Positions 20,198 through 27,819 of a DNA stretch of 64,000 nt are shown piece after piece. The position numbers were made by a program, and so were the translations under genes. Origin of the DNA: Tenuibacillus multivorans. GTDB lineage: Bacteria; Bacillota; Bacilli; Bacillales; Alkalibacillaceae. Each line of letters starts with the position of its first letter. The stretch's first letter is position 1. Where the stretch lies: assembly GCF_900103915.1 (NCBI RefSeq), contig NZ_FNIG01000003.1:124001-188000 (forward strand), in the 5' to 3' direction. The notes under the pieces were generated by a model. The model had not been told where the DNA came from and made no database searches. It worked only from the letters and a program-made list of their open reading frames with translations.

Positions 20198-20773
20198 TTA
20201 AGGGACAATGATATATTCTGCAATATTTTCTAATGTTTTTTCGCCGATTCCACTGATATTTAATAGATCTTCATTTTGGCTAAAAGGTCCATGAGCTTCA
20301 CGATATTCAATGATTCTAGTGGCCTTTTGTTCGCCAATGCCTGGAATCGTCACTAATTCATCCTTAGTCGCTGTATTAATTCGAACCTTGCCATCATCAA
20401 CTAGGCTACTTGGTTCGATTGTTTTTTCTCCGATTTTCGGAACAAAAATGACCATTTCATCTCGAAGAAGCTGAGCTAAATTAACACTGTTTTGGTCTGC
20501 GTCACCTTTAAAACCACCTGCTAGTGTAATGGCATCAATGACACGATCACCTTCTGTCATTTCGTATACACCTGGATCTATAACCTCTCCTTTAATATCG
20601 ATAAAAATGGTCTGACTTTCAACAATCGGTTCTTCTTCAGAGTTTAAGGCAAGATTTTGGCGAATATCTTCCTCTATCACCATATCATTTTGAGATTTAG
20701 GCCAAGCCAAAACAATTAATATCAACATGATACATGCAATAGGAATCGACAACCACATTTTATTAACAGGCAT
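20198..20773 (-). CDS. comEA: Competence protein ComEA (DNA receptor)
   Basis: A 191-residue membrane-anchored DNA receptor for transformation. One N-terminal membrane segment (about 7-24) is followed by an SLBB domain (IDIKGEVIDPGVYEM, about 58-110) and a C-terminal double helix-hairpin-helix (VTIPGIGEQKATRIIEYRE and LLNISGIGEKTLENI, about 140-188). The ATG follows AGAAGG. It is the first gene of the comE operon. I saw no clear pair of ComK AT-boxes (AAAAN5TTTT) upstream. Confidence 0.96.
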   Translation of the reverse strand: MPVNKMWLSIPIACIMLILIVLAWPKSQNDMVIEEDIRQNLALNSEEEPIVESQTIFIDIKGEVIDPGVYEMTEGDRVIDAITLAGGFKGDADQNSVNLAQLLRDEMVIFVPKIGEKTIEPSSLVDDGKVRINTATKDELVTIPGIGEQKATRIIEYREAHGPFSQNEDLLNISGIGEKTLENIAEYIIVP

Positions 20774-20798
20774 GATTTAAACCTTCTTTCATATACAT

Positions 20799-20827
20799 AT
20801 TGTGAGTTCGTAATTATCGTCTATCAA
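20799..20827 (-). promoter_or_regulatory. Candidate promoter of comEABC
   Basis: Minus-strand TTGATA (20822-20827) and CACAAT (20799-20804) with 17-base spacing, 26 bases before the comEA start. Confidence 0.45.
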
Positions 20828-20854
20828 CTATAATTTTTAAAAGGGGGTACACTC

Positions 20855-21688
20855 ATGAATTGGGGAATTATTGGAACAGGAAATATGGGTAATGTTTTAC
20901 TTCATGCCCTTACCTCCAGCCAAGCTGTGCCACAAAAGAATATGTATTTATATAACAGAACCTTCATGAAAGCTTATACCTTAAAGGAAAACTATCCTGA
21001 CGTTCATGTTGTTCAAACGGTTGAAACACTAGCTAAGGATTGCGATATCATATTACTTTGTGCTAAGCCTAAGCAAATTGTAGAAATTGCCAAAAAAATA
21101 AAACCAATTGTTAAACCAGAACAATTTGTCGTTTCCATCACAAGTTCCGTATCTGTTGAAAATTTGGATAGCATCCTGCCATGCTCTGTTGCCCGTATGA
21201 TTCCGAGTATTACCAATCGAGCTCTAAGTGGGGTTACATTACTAACATTCCCTGAAGGTTATGATCAAGATAAAAAAGAGGTATTATTACAAAGCTGTAA
21301 ATTATTTTCGACACCTGTTGAAATTGAAGAACAGCACGTCAGAATTGCTTCAGATATCGTTTCCTGTGGTCCCGCATTTCTCAGCTTTCTTCTTGAAGAT
21401 ATGATTCAAGCAGCACAACAAAAAACGGGTATCCCAAAAGATCAAGCCACGACATTAGTTGAACAGATGATCATTGGCTTTGGAAAACTGTTTGAAGACA
21501 ATATTTATAATTTTACGTCCTTAAAAGAAAAAGTGATGGTCAAAGGTGGGATTACTGGGGAAGGTATGAAAGCTTTAGAGCAATCGTATAACGATATTTT
21601 TACTGATGTGTTTAACGCTACACATAACAAATTCTATCATGAAAAAGATAATATCGATGAGCTTGTTAATCAAATTAATGTTAAATAG
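20855..21688 (+). CDS. comER: ComER, pyrroline-5-carboxylate reductase-like protein
   Basis: A 277-residue member of the ProC superfamily. The Rossmann motif GIIGTGNMGNVL is at 4-15, followed by the dimerisation domain. It is divergent from comEA, the standard place of comER; the Bacillus homologue is dispensable for competence and its substrate is unknown. The ATG follows AAGGGGGT by six bases. A short A/T-rich stretch and then the repeat-like element at 21751 follow its stop. Confidence 0.93.
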   Translation: MNWGIIGTGNMGNVLLHALTSSQAVPQKNMYLYNRTFMKAYTLKENYPDVHVVQTVETLAKDCDIILLCAKPKQIVEIAKKIKPIVKPEQFVVSITSSVSVENLDSILPCSVARMIPSITNRALSGVTLLTFPEGYDQDKKEVLLQSCKLFSTPVEIEEQHVRIASDIVSCGPAFLSFLLEDMIQAAQQKTGIPKDQATTLVEQMIIGFGKLFEDNIYNFTSLKEKVMVKGGITGEGMKALEQSYNDIFTDVFNATHNKFYHEKDNIDELVNQINVK

Positions 21689-21750
21689 CTTGTCTGATTA
21701 TTATTTTATTCAATTTTTCAAGAAAAAGCAATATGAAGACAAAGCAAAAA

Positions 21751-22135
21751 TGGGGCTGAGACAAAACTTTATTAAAAACATAAAATCCGAACTAGATTCA
21801 ATTATTCATGAATTAGTTCAGATGTTATTCACTACGTCAAAAAGCTTCGCTTGCCGCGGGCACGGCTCAAGCCTCCTCGGCAGAAAAGCGCTGCCTGCGG
21901 GGTCTCGAGACTCGTGCTGTCACCGCGAAGAACTGGATGTTCAAGTGTCGGCGTTGGCCACAAATGCTACTTGCGTTACATCCTTGCGTAAGTTTGCGTC
22001 GAGTAACCGCAGGCGCAGGACGTGGCCGTTTTTAGTCGACGAGGCGTCTTCGCATTTTGACTTCGTTCATTTTCAATTATATGAGATGATATGGTTCGCC
22101 TTCATCTCCCTCTAGATATTGTCGTCCTAGCCTCA
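21751..22135. repeat. GC-rich non-coding repeat-like element with imperfect terminal inverted repeats
   Basis: About 385 bases between comER and yqeM. The ends TGGGGCTGAGACAAAA (21751-21766) and, on the other strand, TGAGGCTAGGACGACAA (22119-22135) match at 11 of 17 positions as inverted repeats. The centre (about 21845-22050) is far richer in G+C than its neighbours and full of short palindromes such as GTCTCGAGAC (21902-21911). It resembles the interspersed GCCGCGGGCACGGCT-type repeats that I recall from several Bacillaceae genomes; copy number cannot be shown here. A 169-codon open frame across it looks like chance. No target duplication is evident. Confidence 0.65.
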
Positions 22136-22149
22136 TTATATTACTTATA

Positions 22150-22890
22150 TTACTTATAGCAGACGAAGAAGATCCGGTCTGCATCTTCTTCATTTTTTTG
22201 TTTTATATTGAAAGTAAAATCAAAGTAAACGTTGATTTTTTTAAAACCTATATCTTTTAACAGCTGTTTATAATGTTGAACAGAATGAGTCCGTTGCACA
22301 TGCCATTCATCTTGTCTTTCGTACAATTCACCGTCTTTTTGAATAAAAAAGGTTAAATCATGAAATATTTCTCCAAAATGATCTCCAGGCTCACAAAGCC
22401 AGATATAGCTAATGTCCTCCCGAATTTCAGAGAACATACCTTGTTCAACGAGCCAATCAACATAGGCTTGGCTATGAACATCAAATATAAAAACACCCTG
22501 TTCATTCAAATGATAATAAGTATTGGCAAGGGCTTGTTTTAAATCTTCCACCGTAACCAGATAGTTAAATACGTCACAATAGCTAATCGCTAAATCAAAC
22601 CTTTGATTTAATTTTAATTGAGTAATATCCGCTTGAAAAAAATTAGTTTTACCTATAACGCACTTTGTTTTTTTCTGAGCGATTTCAATCATCTGATCAG
22701 AGAGATCGAATGCGTTTACCTCATATCCTTCATTGGCTAAGCGAATGGCTATTTCACCTGTTCCGCAACCAATTTCTAACACATTTTGACCAGGTATATC
22801 TCGAATTATCCTATTGGTAAAGTTAAGCCATTTATCATATGGGGCATCACGCATAAGTTCATCATAGACTTCAGCCATTTTGTTATACAT
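22150..22890 (-). CDS. yqeM: Class I SAM-dependent methyltransferase YqeM
   Basis: A 246-residue methyltransferase. The SAM loop VLEIGCGTGE is at 37-46, with the acidic motif AFDLSDQM at about 60. An aromatic C-terminal domain follows. The substrate is unknown. The ATG follows CTGGAG. It is the last gene of the yqeG-to-yqeM cluster; in Bacillus it lies next to comER, but here the repeat-like element intervenes. Confidence 0.9.
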   Translation of the reverse strand: MYNKMAEVYDELMRDAPYDKWLNFTNRIIRDIPGQNVLEIGCGTGEIAIRLANEGYEVNAFDLSDQMIEIAQKKTKCVIGKTNFFQADITQLKLNQRFDLAISYCDVFNYLVTVEDLKQALANTYYHLNEQGVFIFDVHSQAYVDWLVEQGMFSEIREDISYIWLCEPGDHFGEIFHDLTFFIQKDGELYERQDEWHVQRTHSVQHYKQLLKDIGFKKINVYFDFTFNIKQKNEEDADRIFFVCYK

Positions 22891-22909
22891 TCTTTCAACT
22901 CCAGCAAGG

Positions 22910-23254
22910 TTATATATTTATAGTTACGCGATCAGCATCTCCCCAGAGTTTTTCAAGGTTATAATATTCTCTTTCATCTTTATGGAAGATATGAACCACA
23001 ACATATTCTAAGTCCACTAATACCCAACGCGAATGATCTCTTCCCTCTATTTTCTTAACTTGATATCCTTTTTCTTCAACTGAATCTTTGATGCCTTTAC
23101 TAATCGCATCGACTTGTCTTTCATTAGACCCGTGACATATTAAAAAATAATCCGCAATTAATGAAACCTCGCGCATATCTAATGCCACAATATTCTCAGC
23201 TCGTTTATCATCACAGGCCTCAGCTGCGATTTGTAAAAGTTCGTTACTGTCCAT
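22910..23254 (-). CDS. rsfS: Ribosomal silencing factor RsfS
   Basis: A 114-residue Iojap-family protein that binds L14 and blocks 50S-30S joining during starvation. Conserved ALDMREVSLIADYFLICHG and GRDHSRWVLVDLEYVVVHIF stretches are present. The ATG at 23254 lies seven bases after GGAGGT; an upstream TTG is too close to that site. It sits in the order yqeK-rsfS-yqeM. Confidence 0.96.
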   Translation of the reverse strand: MDSNELLQIAAEACDDKRAENIVALDMREVSLIADYFLICHGSNERQVDAISKGIKDSVEEKGYQVKKIEGRDHSRWVLVDLEYVVVHIFHKDEREYYNLEKLWGDADRVTINI

Positions 23255-23270
23255 TGACAAACCTCCATTT

Positions 23271-23840
23271 TTATTTTAACAATCGCTTTGTAAAATCATT
23301 ATATGCTTGAAAAGTCGCAGGATAAATAGGCTGCTGTCTACTCATTAAAAAATGAATCGAATTAGTCAAAGCATAGTGACAAGCTTGATTAAGTCCTTCT
23401 TTAGCGATTTCCCTTGCTTGATAAACAGCAGGGAAGTCGCGACCTGGCTCGATATAATCGGCTAAAAACACAATTTTTTCAGTCTTTGTCATACCCTTTC
23501 GCCCGGTCGTATGCCAATAAATAGCATTTTGTATAGTATCATCCTTAATTAAAAAAAGCTTCTCAGCCATTTTTGCACCCACCGGTCCATGCCATAATTC
23601 ATGGTGATATGCTAATAAGTCCTTAGAAATGTCATGATGAGCGATAATCCAATCCTTTAGAATTGATAATTCCATATCTTTCGCATAATCGTGTAAGGCA
23701 GCTGCTAAACCAACTTGTTGTTGATTCCCCTGAAAACGTTCCGCTAAATCAAAAGCGGTATCCGTAACACGTTCAACATGTTCAAATCGTTTTGAATTTA
23801 GAACCTTTTTAGATTCCTCTAATGCCTCTTCAATTTTCAT
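23271..23840 (-). CDS. yqeK: HD-domain hydrolase YqeK (Ap4A hydrolase)
   Basis: A 189-residue HD-superfamily protein with H21, the HD pair H50-D51 in LHDYAKD, and D128 in FLADYIEPGRDF. The family hydrolyses diadenosine tetraphosphate symmetrically to ADP. Its start overlaps the nadD stop by 11 bases, so the two are probably translationally coupled. Confidence 0.94.
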   Translation of the reverse strand: MKIEEALEESKKVLNSKRFEHVERVTDTAFDLAERFQGNQQQVGLAAALHDYAKDMELSILKDWIIAHHDISKDLLAYHHELWHGPVGAKMAEKLFLIKDDTIQNAIYWHTTGRKGMTKTEKIVFLADYIEPGRDFPAVYQAREIAKEGLNQACHYALTNSIHFLMSRQQPIYPATFQAYNDFTKRLLK

Positions 23841-24396
23841 ATAAATGATTCTCCCTTATATATTGCAAAACGTCCTCTGATAAACCCTCTGGTTGGTTCC
23901 CTTTTTTTAATTGATGTCTAATTTCTGTTGATGAAATGGGCATGTCTTCCATTTCAACCATTAACACATTTTCATCCCGTACATCTTCATACTCCTTACG
24001 CGTAACCCCAACGAACTTAACAACTTTCTTTAAGTCCTGAATCCGATACCAGTTGGGTAAATAGTCAACCATGTCACCACCTATAATAAAATAAAACTGT
24101 GCACTTGGGTATTGTTCTTTTAATTTGACCATGGTGTGATAGGTGTATGACTTTCCTTTTAATTCATACTCGATGGTTGAAATATTAAAGTTCTCTTGAT
24201 CCTTAAGAATTAACCGCAACATTTCTAACCGTGAATTAGGATCAGCCGCTGCGTTTTGTTTATGTGGTGGTTGGTAAGTCGGTATAAACCAAACCTCATC
24301 TAATTCCAATGCACGAAGAACCGTTTCAGCTAACTTAACATGTCCGATATGAGGTGGATCAAACGTTCCCCCAAATAGACCAATCTTCTCCATCAT
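23830..24396 (-). CDS. nadD: Nicotinate-nucleotide adenylyltransferase
   Basis: A 188-residue enzyme making deamido-NAD from nicotinate mononucleotide and ATP. GGTFDPPHIGH is at 9-19, FIIGGDMVDYLPNW follows mid-protein, and ISSTEIR lies near the C-terminus; all are nucleotidyltransferase signatures. Two adjacent ATGs (24396, 24393) follow AAGGGTGAC. It lies between yhbY and yqeK, with which it overlaps. Confidence 0.97.
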   Translation of the reverse strand: MMEKIGLFGGTFDPPHIGHVKLAETVLRALELDEVWFIPTYQPPHKQNAAADPNSRLEMLRLILKDQENFNISTIEYELKGKSYTYHTMVKLKEQYPSAQFYFIIGGDMVDYLPNWYRIQDLKKVVKFVGVTRKEYEDVRDENVLMVEMEDMPISSTEIRHQLKKGNQPEGLSEDVLQYIRENHLYEN

Positions 24397-24405
24397 GTCA
24401 CCCTT

Positions 24406-24696
24406 TTATGGAAGTTCAAGTTTTTTATTTTCTTCAGATTCTTTATATAGTACTATAATATTCCCAATGATTTGAACTAATTCAGCACCAGTACCGTTAA
24501 CGAGCTGGTCAGCTACACTCCGCTTATCCTCAAAACAATTTTGTAGAATACTAACCTTTAACAGCTCCCTTTTTTCAAGTGCTTCATTAATTTGATGAAT
24601 CATATTTTCGTTAACCCCATCTTTACCAACCTGAAATATTGGATTCATATGGTGCGCTTCTTTTCTAAGAAATCTCTTTTGTTTGCCTGTAAGCAA
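24406..24696 (-). CDS. yhbY: CRM-domain RNA-binding protein YhbY/YqeI
   Basis: A 96-residue single CRM domain, beginning LTGKQKRFLRKEAH and containing GKDGVNENMI; the family associates with pre-50S particles. The start codon is TTG, seven bases after AAGGAG; no better start exists. It is placed between aroE and nadD as in Bacillus. Confidence 0.95.
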   Translation of the reverse strand: MLTGKQKRFLRKEAHHMNPIFQVGKDGVNENMIHQINEALEKRELLKVSILQNCFEDKRSVADQLVNGTGAELVQIIGNIIVLYKESEENKKLELP

Positions 24697-24716
24697 TGAA
24701 AAACTCCTTTCTTGTC

Positions 24717-25523
24717 TTACATCATTTTTGTAAAAGGTTTAATGGAATGACCTGTCCAAATTTCAAATGCTAACGCGGCTTGATACCACAACATTGTTTC
24801 ACCGAACAATAAGTCGGCTCCGATCTGATTTGCCTCTCGTAATAACTTAGTCCATTTAGGCTTATAAACAATATCACTCACAATAGAAGGACACTTAAGA
24901 TTTGATAAGGAAATAATCTTATCTCCTTCGTATGGTGACATTCCAGTCGTCGTCGTTTGAATCACGAAATCATATCGTGATAAATGACGTTCTGCATCAG
25001 ATAATGATAATGATTGACTATTAGAATAACCATCACTTAAAACTTCTGCTTTTTCTAACGTTCGGTTAGCAACGTCGATTTGTTTAGGATTCATCATCTG
25101 TAGACTGTAGTAAATACCCCGCGCTGCACCGCCAGCTCCTAATATTAAAATTCTTTTTTGAGATAACTCATGATAAAAGTTAGGATAGGCTTGCTTAAGT
25201 GATTCCAAATAACCTATTCCATCTGTATTATAACCAATTAATCGATTTCCTTTTCTTTTGATGGTATTAACGGATTGTAATTTTACGGCTAAATCATCTA
25301 ATTCGTCTAAAAAAGGGATGACTTCCGTTTTGTAAGGTACCGTTACGTTACATCCATCCAACCTTCCATTTCTAAATGCTCGTATTTGTTCACCCAGGTC
25401 TTCCTCATTCACCTCAATCAATTCATAGGTTCCATGAGCTTGAATCATATCTAAAAATTTTTGATGTATTTGAGGTGATTGCGAATGGTGGACCGGATTG
25501 CCAATCAGCCCGAACCGGTACAT
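24717..25523 (-). CDS. aroE: Shikimate dehydrogenase
   Basis: A 268-residue NADP-dependent enzyme reducing 3-dehydroshikimate in aromatic amino acid synthesis. Substrate-binding GNPVHHSQSPQIH is at 8-20, the catalytic lysine lies in NVTVPYKTEV (about 65), and the nucleotide loop GAGGAARG is near 130. It lies inside the ribosome-assembly cluster between yqeH and yhbY with short gaps. Confidence 0.97.
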   Translation of the reverse strand: MYRFGLIGNPVHHSQSPQIHQKFLDMIQAHGTYELIEVNEEDLGEQIRAFRNGRLDGCNVTVPYKTEVIPFLDELDDLAVKLQSVNTIKRKGNRLIGYNTDGIGYLESLKQAYPNFYHELSQKRILILGAGGAARGIYYSLQMMNPKQIDVANRTLEKAEVLSDGYSNSQSLSLSDAERHLSRYDFVIQTTTTGMSPYEGDKIISLSNLKCPSIVSDIVYKPKWTKLLREANQIGADLLFGETMLWYQAALAFEIWTGHSIKPFTKMM

Positions 25524-25533
25524 TCTATTCCCC

Positions 25534-26637
25534 CTAAATAATGGCTTCGCGAAGCATGACTTTTACTCCTTTAGGTGCATGAACGGTAATTGATGTAGTG
25601 CCTTCTGGGATCGTAATCCAACCTAAGCCTGAAAAGACAACATCTGTTTTACCTCCATTAATACGAAAAGACTCCTGTTCTAATCCCGGCCAATTTTTTA
25701 AAGTTTCATCAGTTGGCGGTGATAACAGTTCACCTAAATGGTTTTCATATAGCTCATCGGCTTTTACACGTTTAGTCCTGTGAATGTTTAATTCATTTGC
25801 AAAATAACACACATAACCATTTTTTTCATCCGCCACATCTATATCAAAACGTACCAAGCCACCAATATATAAGGTTTGTCCCTCTGTTAATTGAAAAACT
25901 CTAGGTTTGACTTCCTTTTTAGGTGTGATTGCCTTTAAATCTTTATCCGATAAGTAATGCGCCATTTGATGATGATTAATAATACCTGGTGTATCAATCA
26001 TCGATGATGTTTCATCTAAAGGAATGTCGATAAAACCAAGTGTCGTTCCTGGAAAATAAGATGTCGTGATCACTTCTTCTTCATCTGTAGAATGTTGTAT
26101 CAAATAATTGATAAACGTTGATTTTCCTACATTGGTACTTCCGACAACAAATGTGTCTTTTCCTTGCCTGAAGCGTTCTAGGTCAAAGGCAGTCTCTTTC
26201 ATACCAATTCCTTTGTCAGCACTGACTAAATGTATATCTTTAACTTTTAATCCAAAATCTTTAGCAACTCTAAACATCCAATGTTTGATTTTATTTAAAT
26301 TTGTAGATTTCGGTAATAAATCAACCTTGTTACCAACTAGAACGATTGGATTACGCCCTACAAATCGGTGCAGTCCTTGAATGAAGCTGCCATGAACATC
26401 AAATAAGTCAACGATATAGACGATTAGTCCATCATGGTGACCTATCTCATGTAACATATTTAAAAAATCGTCCGCATCCATGTCTACATCTTGAACTTCA
26501 TTATAATGTTTAAGCCTAAAGCAGCGTTTGCATATGACCTCTTCACGTTCAAGAGCAGATTTTGGAGCGTAACCTGCCTTCGTTTCATCTTCTGTTTGAA
26601 TTGTGGCCCCACAGCCTTGACAGATTATATACTCCAT
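25534..26637 (-). CDS. yqeH: Ribosome biogenesis GTPase YqeH
   Basis: A 367-residue circularly permuted GTPase needed for 30S assembly. A zinc finger (C6, C9, C36, C39) is followed by G4 (NKVDL, about 103), G5 (SADKGIG), then G1 (GSTNVGKSTF, about 166) and G3 (DTPG, about 218), the permuted order. The C-terminal domain is RNA-binding. It starts two bases after the yqeG stop. Confidence 0.97.
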   Translation of the reverse strand: MEYIICQGCGATIQTEDETKAGYAPKSALEREEVICKRCFRLKHYNEVQDVDMDADDFLNMLHEIGHHDGLIVYIVDLFDVHGSFIQGLHRFVGRNPIVLVGNKVDLLPKSTNLNKIKHWMFRVAKDFGLKVKDIHLVSADKGIGMKETAFDLERFRQGKDTFVVGSTNVGKSTFINYLIQHSTDEEEVITTSYFPGTTLGFIDIPLDETSSMIDTPGIINHHQMAHYLSDKDLKAITPKKEVKPRVFQLTEGQTLYIGGLVRFDIDVADEKNGYVCYFANELNIHRTKRVKADELYENHLGELLSPPTDETLKNWPGLEQESFRINGGKTDVVFSGLGWITIPEGTTSITVHAPKGVKVMLREAII

Positions 26638-26638
26638 A

Positions 26639-27163
26639 CTATTCCTCCCAATGAAGTTTACCCTTACTTTTAAAATATTTTAGTAGACGTCTTTCTATTT
26701 TTCGATTAAAGCGTGTCATAAAACCATCTGTTTGTACAATTGGAACAACTAAAATGGTATATAATTTTGCACGATTTCCTCCAAATACATCGGTTAAGAG
26801 TTGGTCTCCGACGACAACGATTTGACTCTTTGGTAAACCCATTGTCTTCTTTGCACGATTAAAAGCCGTTTGCATTGGTTTTCTTGCCTTTGATATAAAA
26901 GGGATATTTAATGGAACTGAAAATGAGGCAACACGATCTTCTGTATTATTAGAAATAATCGTCACCTCAATACCAGCTTGTTTAAGTTGTTTAAACCATT
27001 CTATGACTTCAGGTGTTGCATCGGGCTGATCCCAAGCAACTAATGTATTATCTAAATCGGTTATAACGCCTCGAATTCCTTTTTGTTTCAAAAATTCTGG
27101 TGTAATTTCTTGTACCGTTTTAACGTGATCATTTGGTAGAAAAATGTTTAGCAAGTTATTCAC
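26639..27163 (-). CDS. yqeG: HAD-superfamily phosphatase YqeG
   Basis: A 174-residue HAD IIIA phosphatase. The DxD motif is in ITDLDNTLVAW (about 35-45), the Thr/Ser motif in TIISNNTED, and VVGDQLLTDVFGGNRA supplies the last acidic pair. The family is linked to phosphatidylglycerophosphate phosphatase activity; its exact role here is unproven. It heads the yqeG-yqeM cluster and faces the DnaA-box cluster upstream. Confidence 0.92.
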   Translation of the reverse strand: MNNLLNIFLPNDHVKTVQEITPEFLKQKGIRGVITDLDNTLVAWDQPDATPEVIEWFKQLKQAGIEVTIISNNTEDRVASFSVPLNIPFISKARKPMQTAFNRAKKTMGLPKSQIVVVGDQLLTDVFGGNRAKLYTILVVPIVQTDGFMTRFNRKIERRLLKYFKSKGKLHWEE

Positions 27164-27318
27164 CTCTACATAGCATTAGCTATTTCTCATCATAAACAAT
27201 TCGATAGAATGTTTCAAAGAAATTTTTGTTAAATGAAACAATATTAAAAGACCATAATATTGTAAATATCGTTAAGATATGTTGAAAATCGTTCGACAAA
27301 TACTCTCATTTTTCAACC

Positions 27319-27414
27319 TGTGGATAATTTTATCAACATTATACACACTATAGTAACAATATTTTCACGATTATTTTTGATAAATATTAACAAGTTATTC
27401 ACAAGTTATCAACA
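27319..27414. promoter_or_regulatory. DnaA-box cluster between yqeG and sda
   Basis: Five sites within 96 bases. Three fit TTATNCACA: TTATCCACA on the minus strand (27319-27327), TTATACACA (27339-27347) and TTATTCACA (27395-27403). Two are TTATCAACA, one mismatch (27330-27338, 27406-27414). The region is very A/T-rich. In Bacillus subtilis DnaA binds a cluster near yqeG/sda and activates sda. The 27164-27517 gap holds no gene. Confidence 0.85.
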
Positions 27415-27425
27415 ACAAAATTGTG

Positions 27426-27454
27426 TTGTTTAAACTTTCGATTAATGGTAGGAT
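27426..27454 (+). promoter_or_regulatory. Candidate promoter of sda
   Basis: TTGTTT (27426-27431) and TAGGAT (27449-27454), 17-base spacer, just downstream of the DnaA boxes. The -10 match is moderate. Confidence 0.45.
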
Positions 27455-27517
27455 AATAACTGTTACAAAGTGGACGACTTTCAAGGAGGTGCGAGCCAAT
27501 TTTAGGCTAGGGCGAAT

Positions 27518-27658
27518 ATGGAACATTTATCCAATCAACTGCTGGTCGAATCTTATAATAAAGCGAGAGAATTAGATTTGAACCACGATTTCATTAAATT
27601 AATTGAAGAAGAATTAATTAGACGTGGACTTAACGAACACTTAAAAGAATCGTCTTAG
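27518..27658 (+). CDS. sda: Sporulation checkpoint protein Sda
   Basis: A 46-residue helical-hairpin inhibitor of sporulation kinases (KinA type), blocking phosphorelay entry when replication is active or damaged. The pattern [19 protein letters not shown] followed by [14 protein letters not shown] matches Bacillus Sda, including its exact length. The closest ribosome-binding site is only AGGG five bases upstream; a perfect AAGGAGGTG lies 26 bases upstream (27483-27491), separated by a short hairpin. Upstream DnaA boxes imply DnaA-dependent control. Confidence 0.93.
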   Translation: MEHLSNQLLVESYNKARELDLNHDFIKLIEEELIRRGLNEHLKESS

Positions 27659-27682
27659 AGATAAATAGGTGGCCCCAATCTA

Positions 27683-27711
27683 AACTGGCACTTCATTGTG
27701 TCAGTTTTTTT
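27683..27711 (+). terminator. Terminator after sda
   Basis: AACTGGCAC/GTGTCAGTT arms (27683-27691, 27698-27706; one G-T pair) with a 6-base loop and a T7 tail. Confidence 0.85.
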
Positions 27712-27819
27712 ATGTAATATTTGTTCAATTCTTTTTCATTTCATTTATTAATAATTATCGTTATAATGTTACTGTATTTACTAGCTTATTTTACATAATG
27801 AAAGGAAGGAAACATACAT

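Noticed and set aside
21606-22115. 169-codon plus-strand open frame over the end of comER and the GC-rich element
   Set aside because: It overlaps comER in another frame, has no ribosome-binding site, and its amino acid composition switches abruptly at the repeat boundary.
22136-22157. Short tandem TATTACTTA repeats next to the GC-rich element as a target-site duplication
   Set aside because: The repeats are all on one side of the element; no copy flanks the other end.
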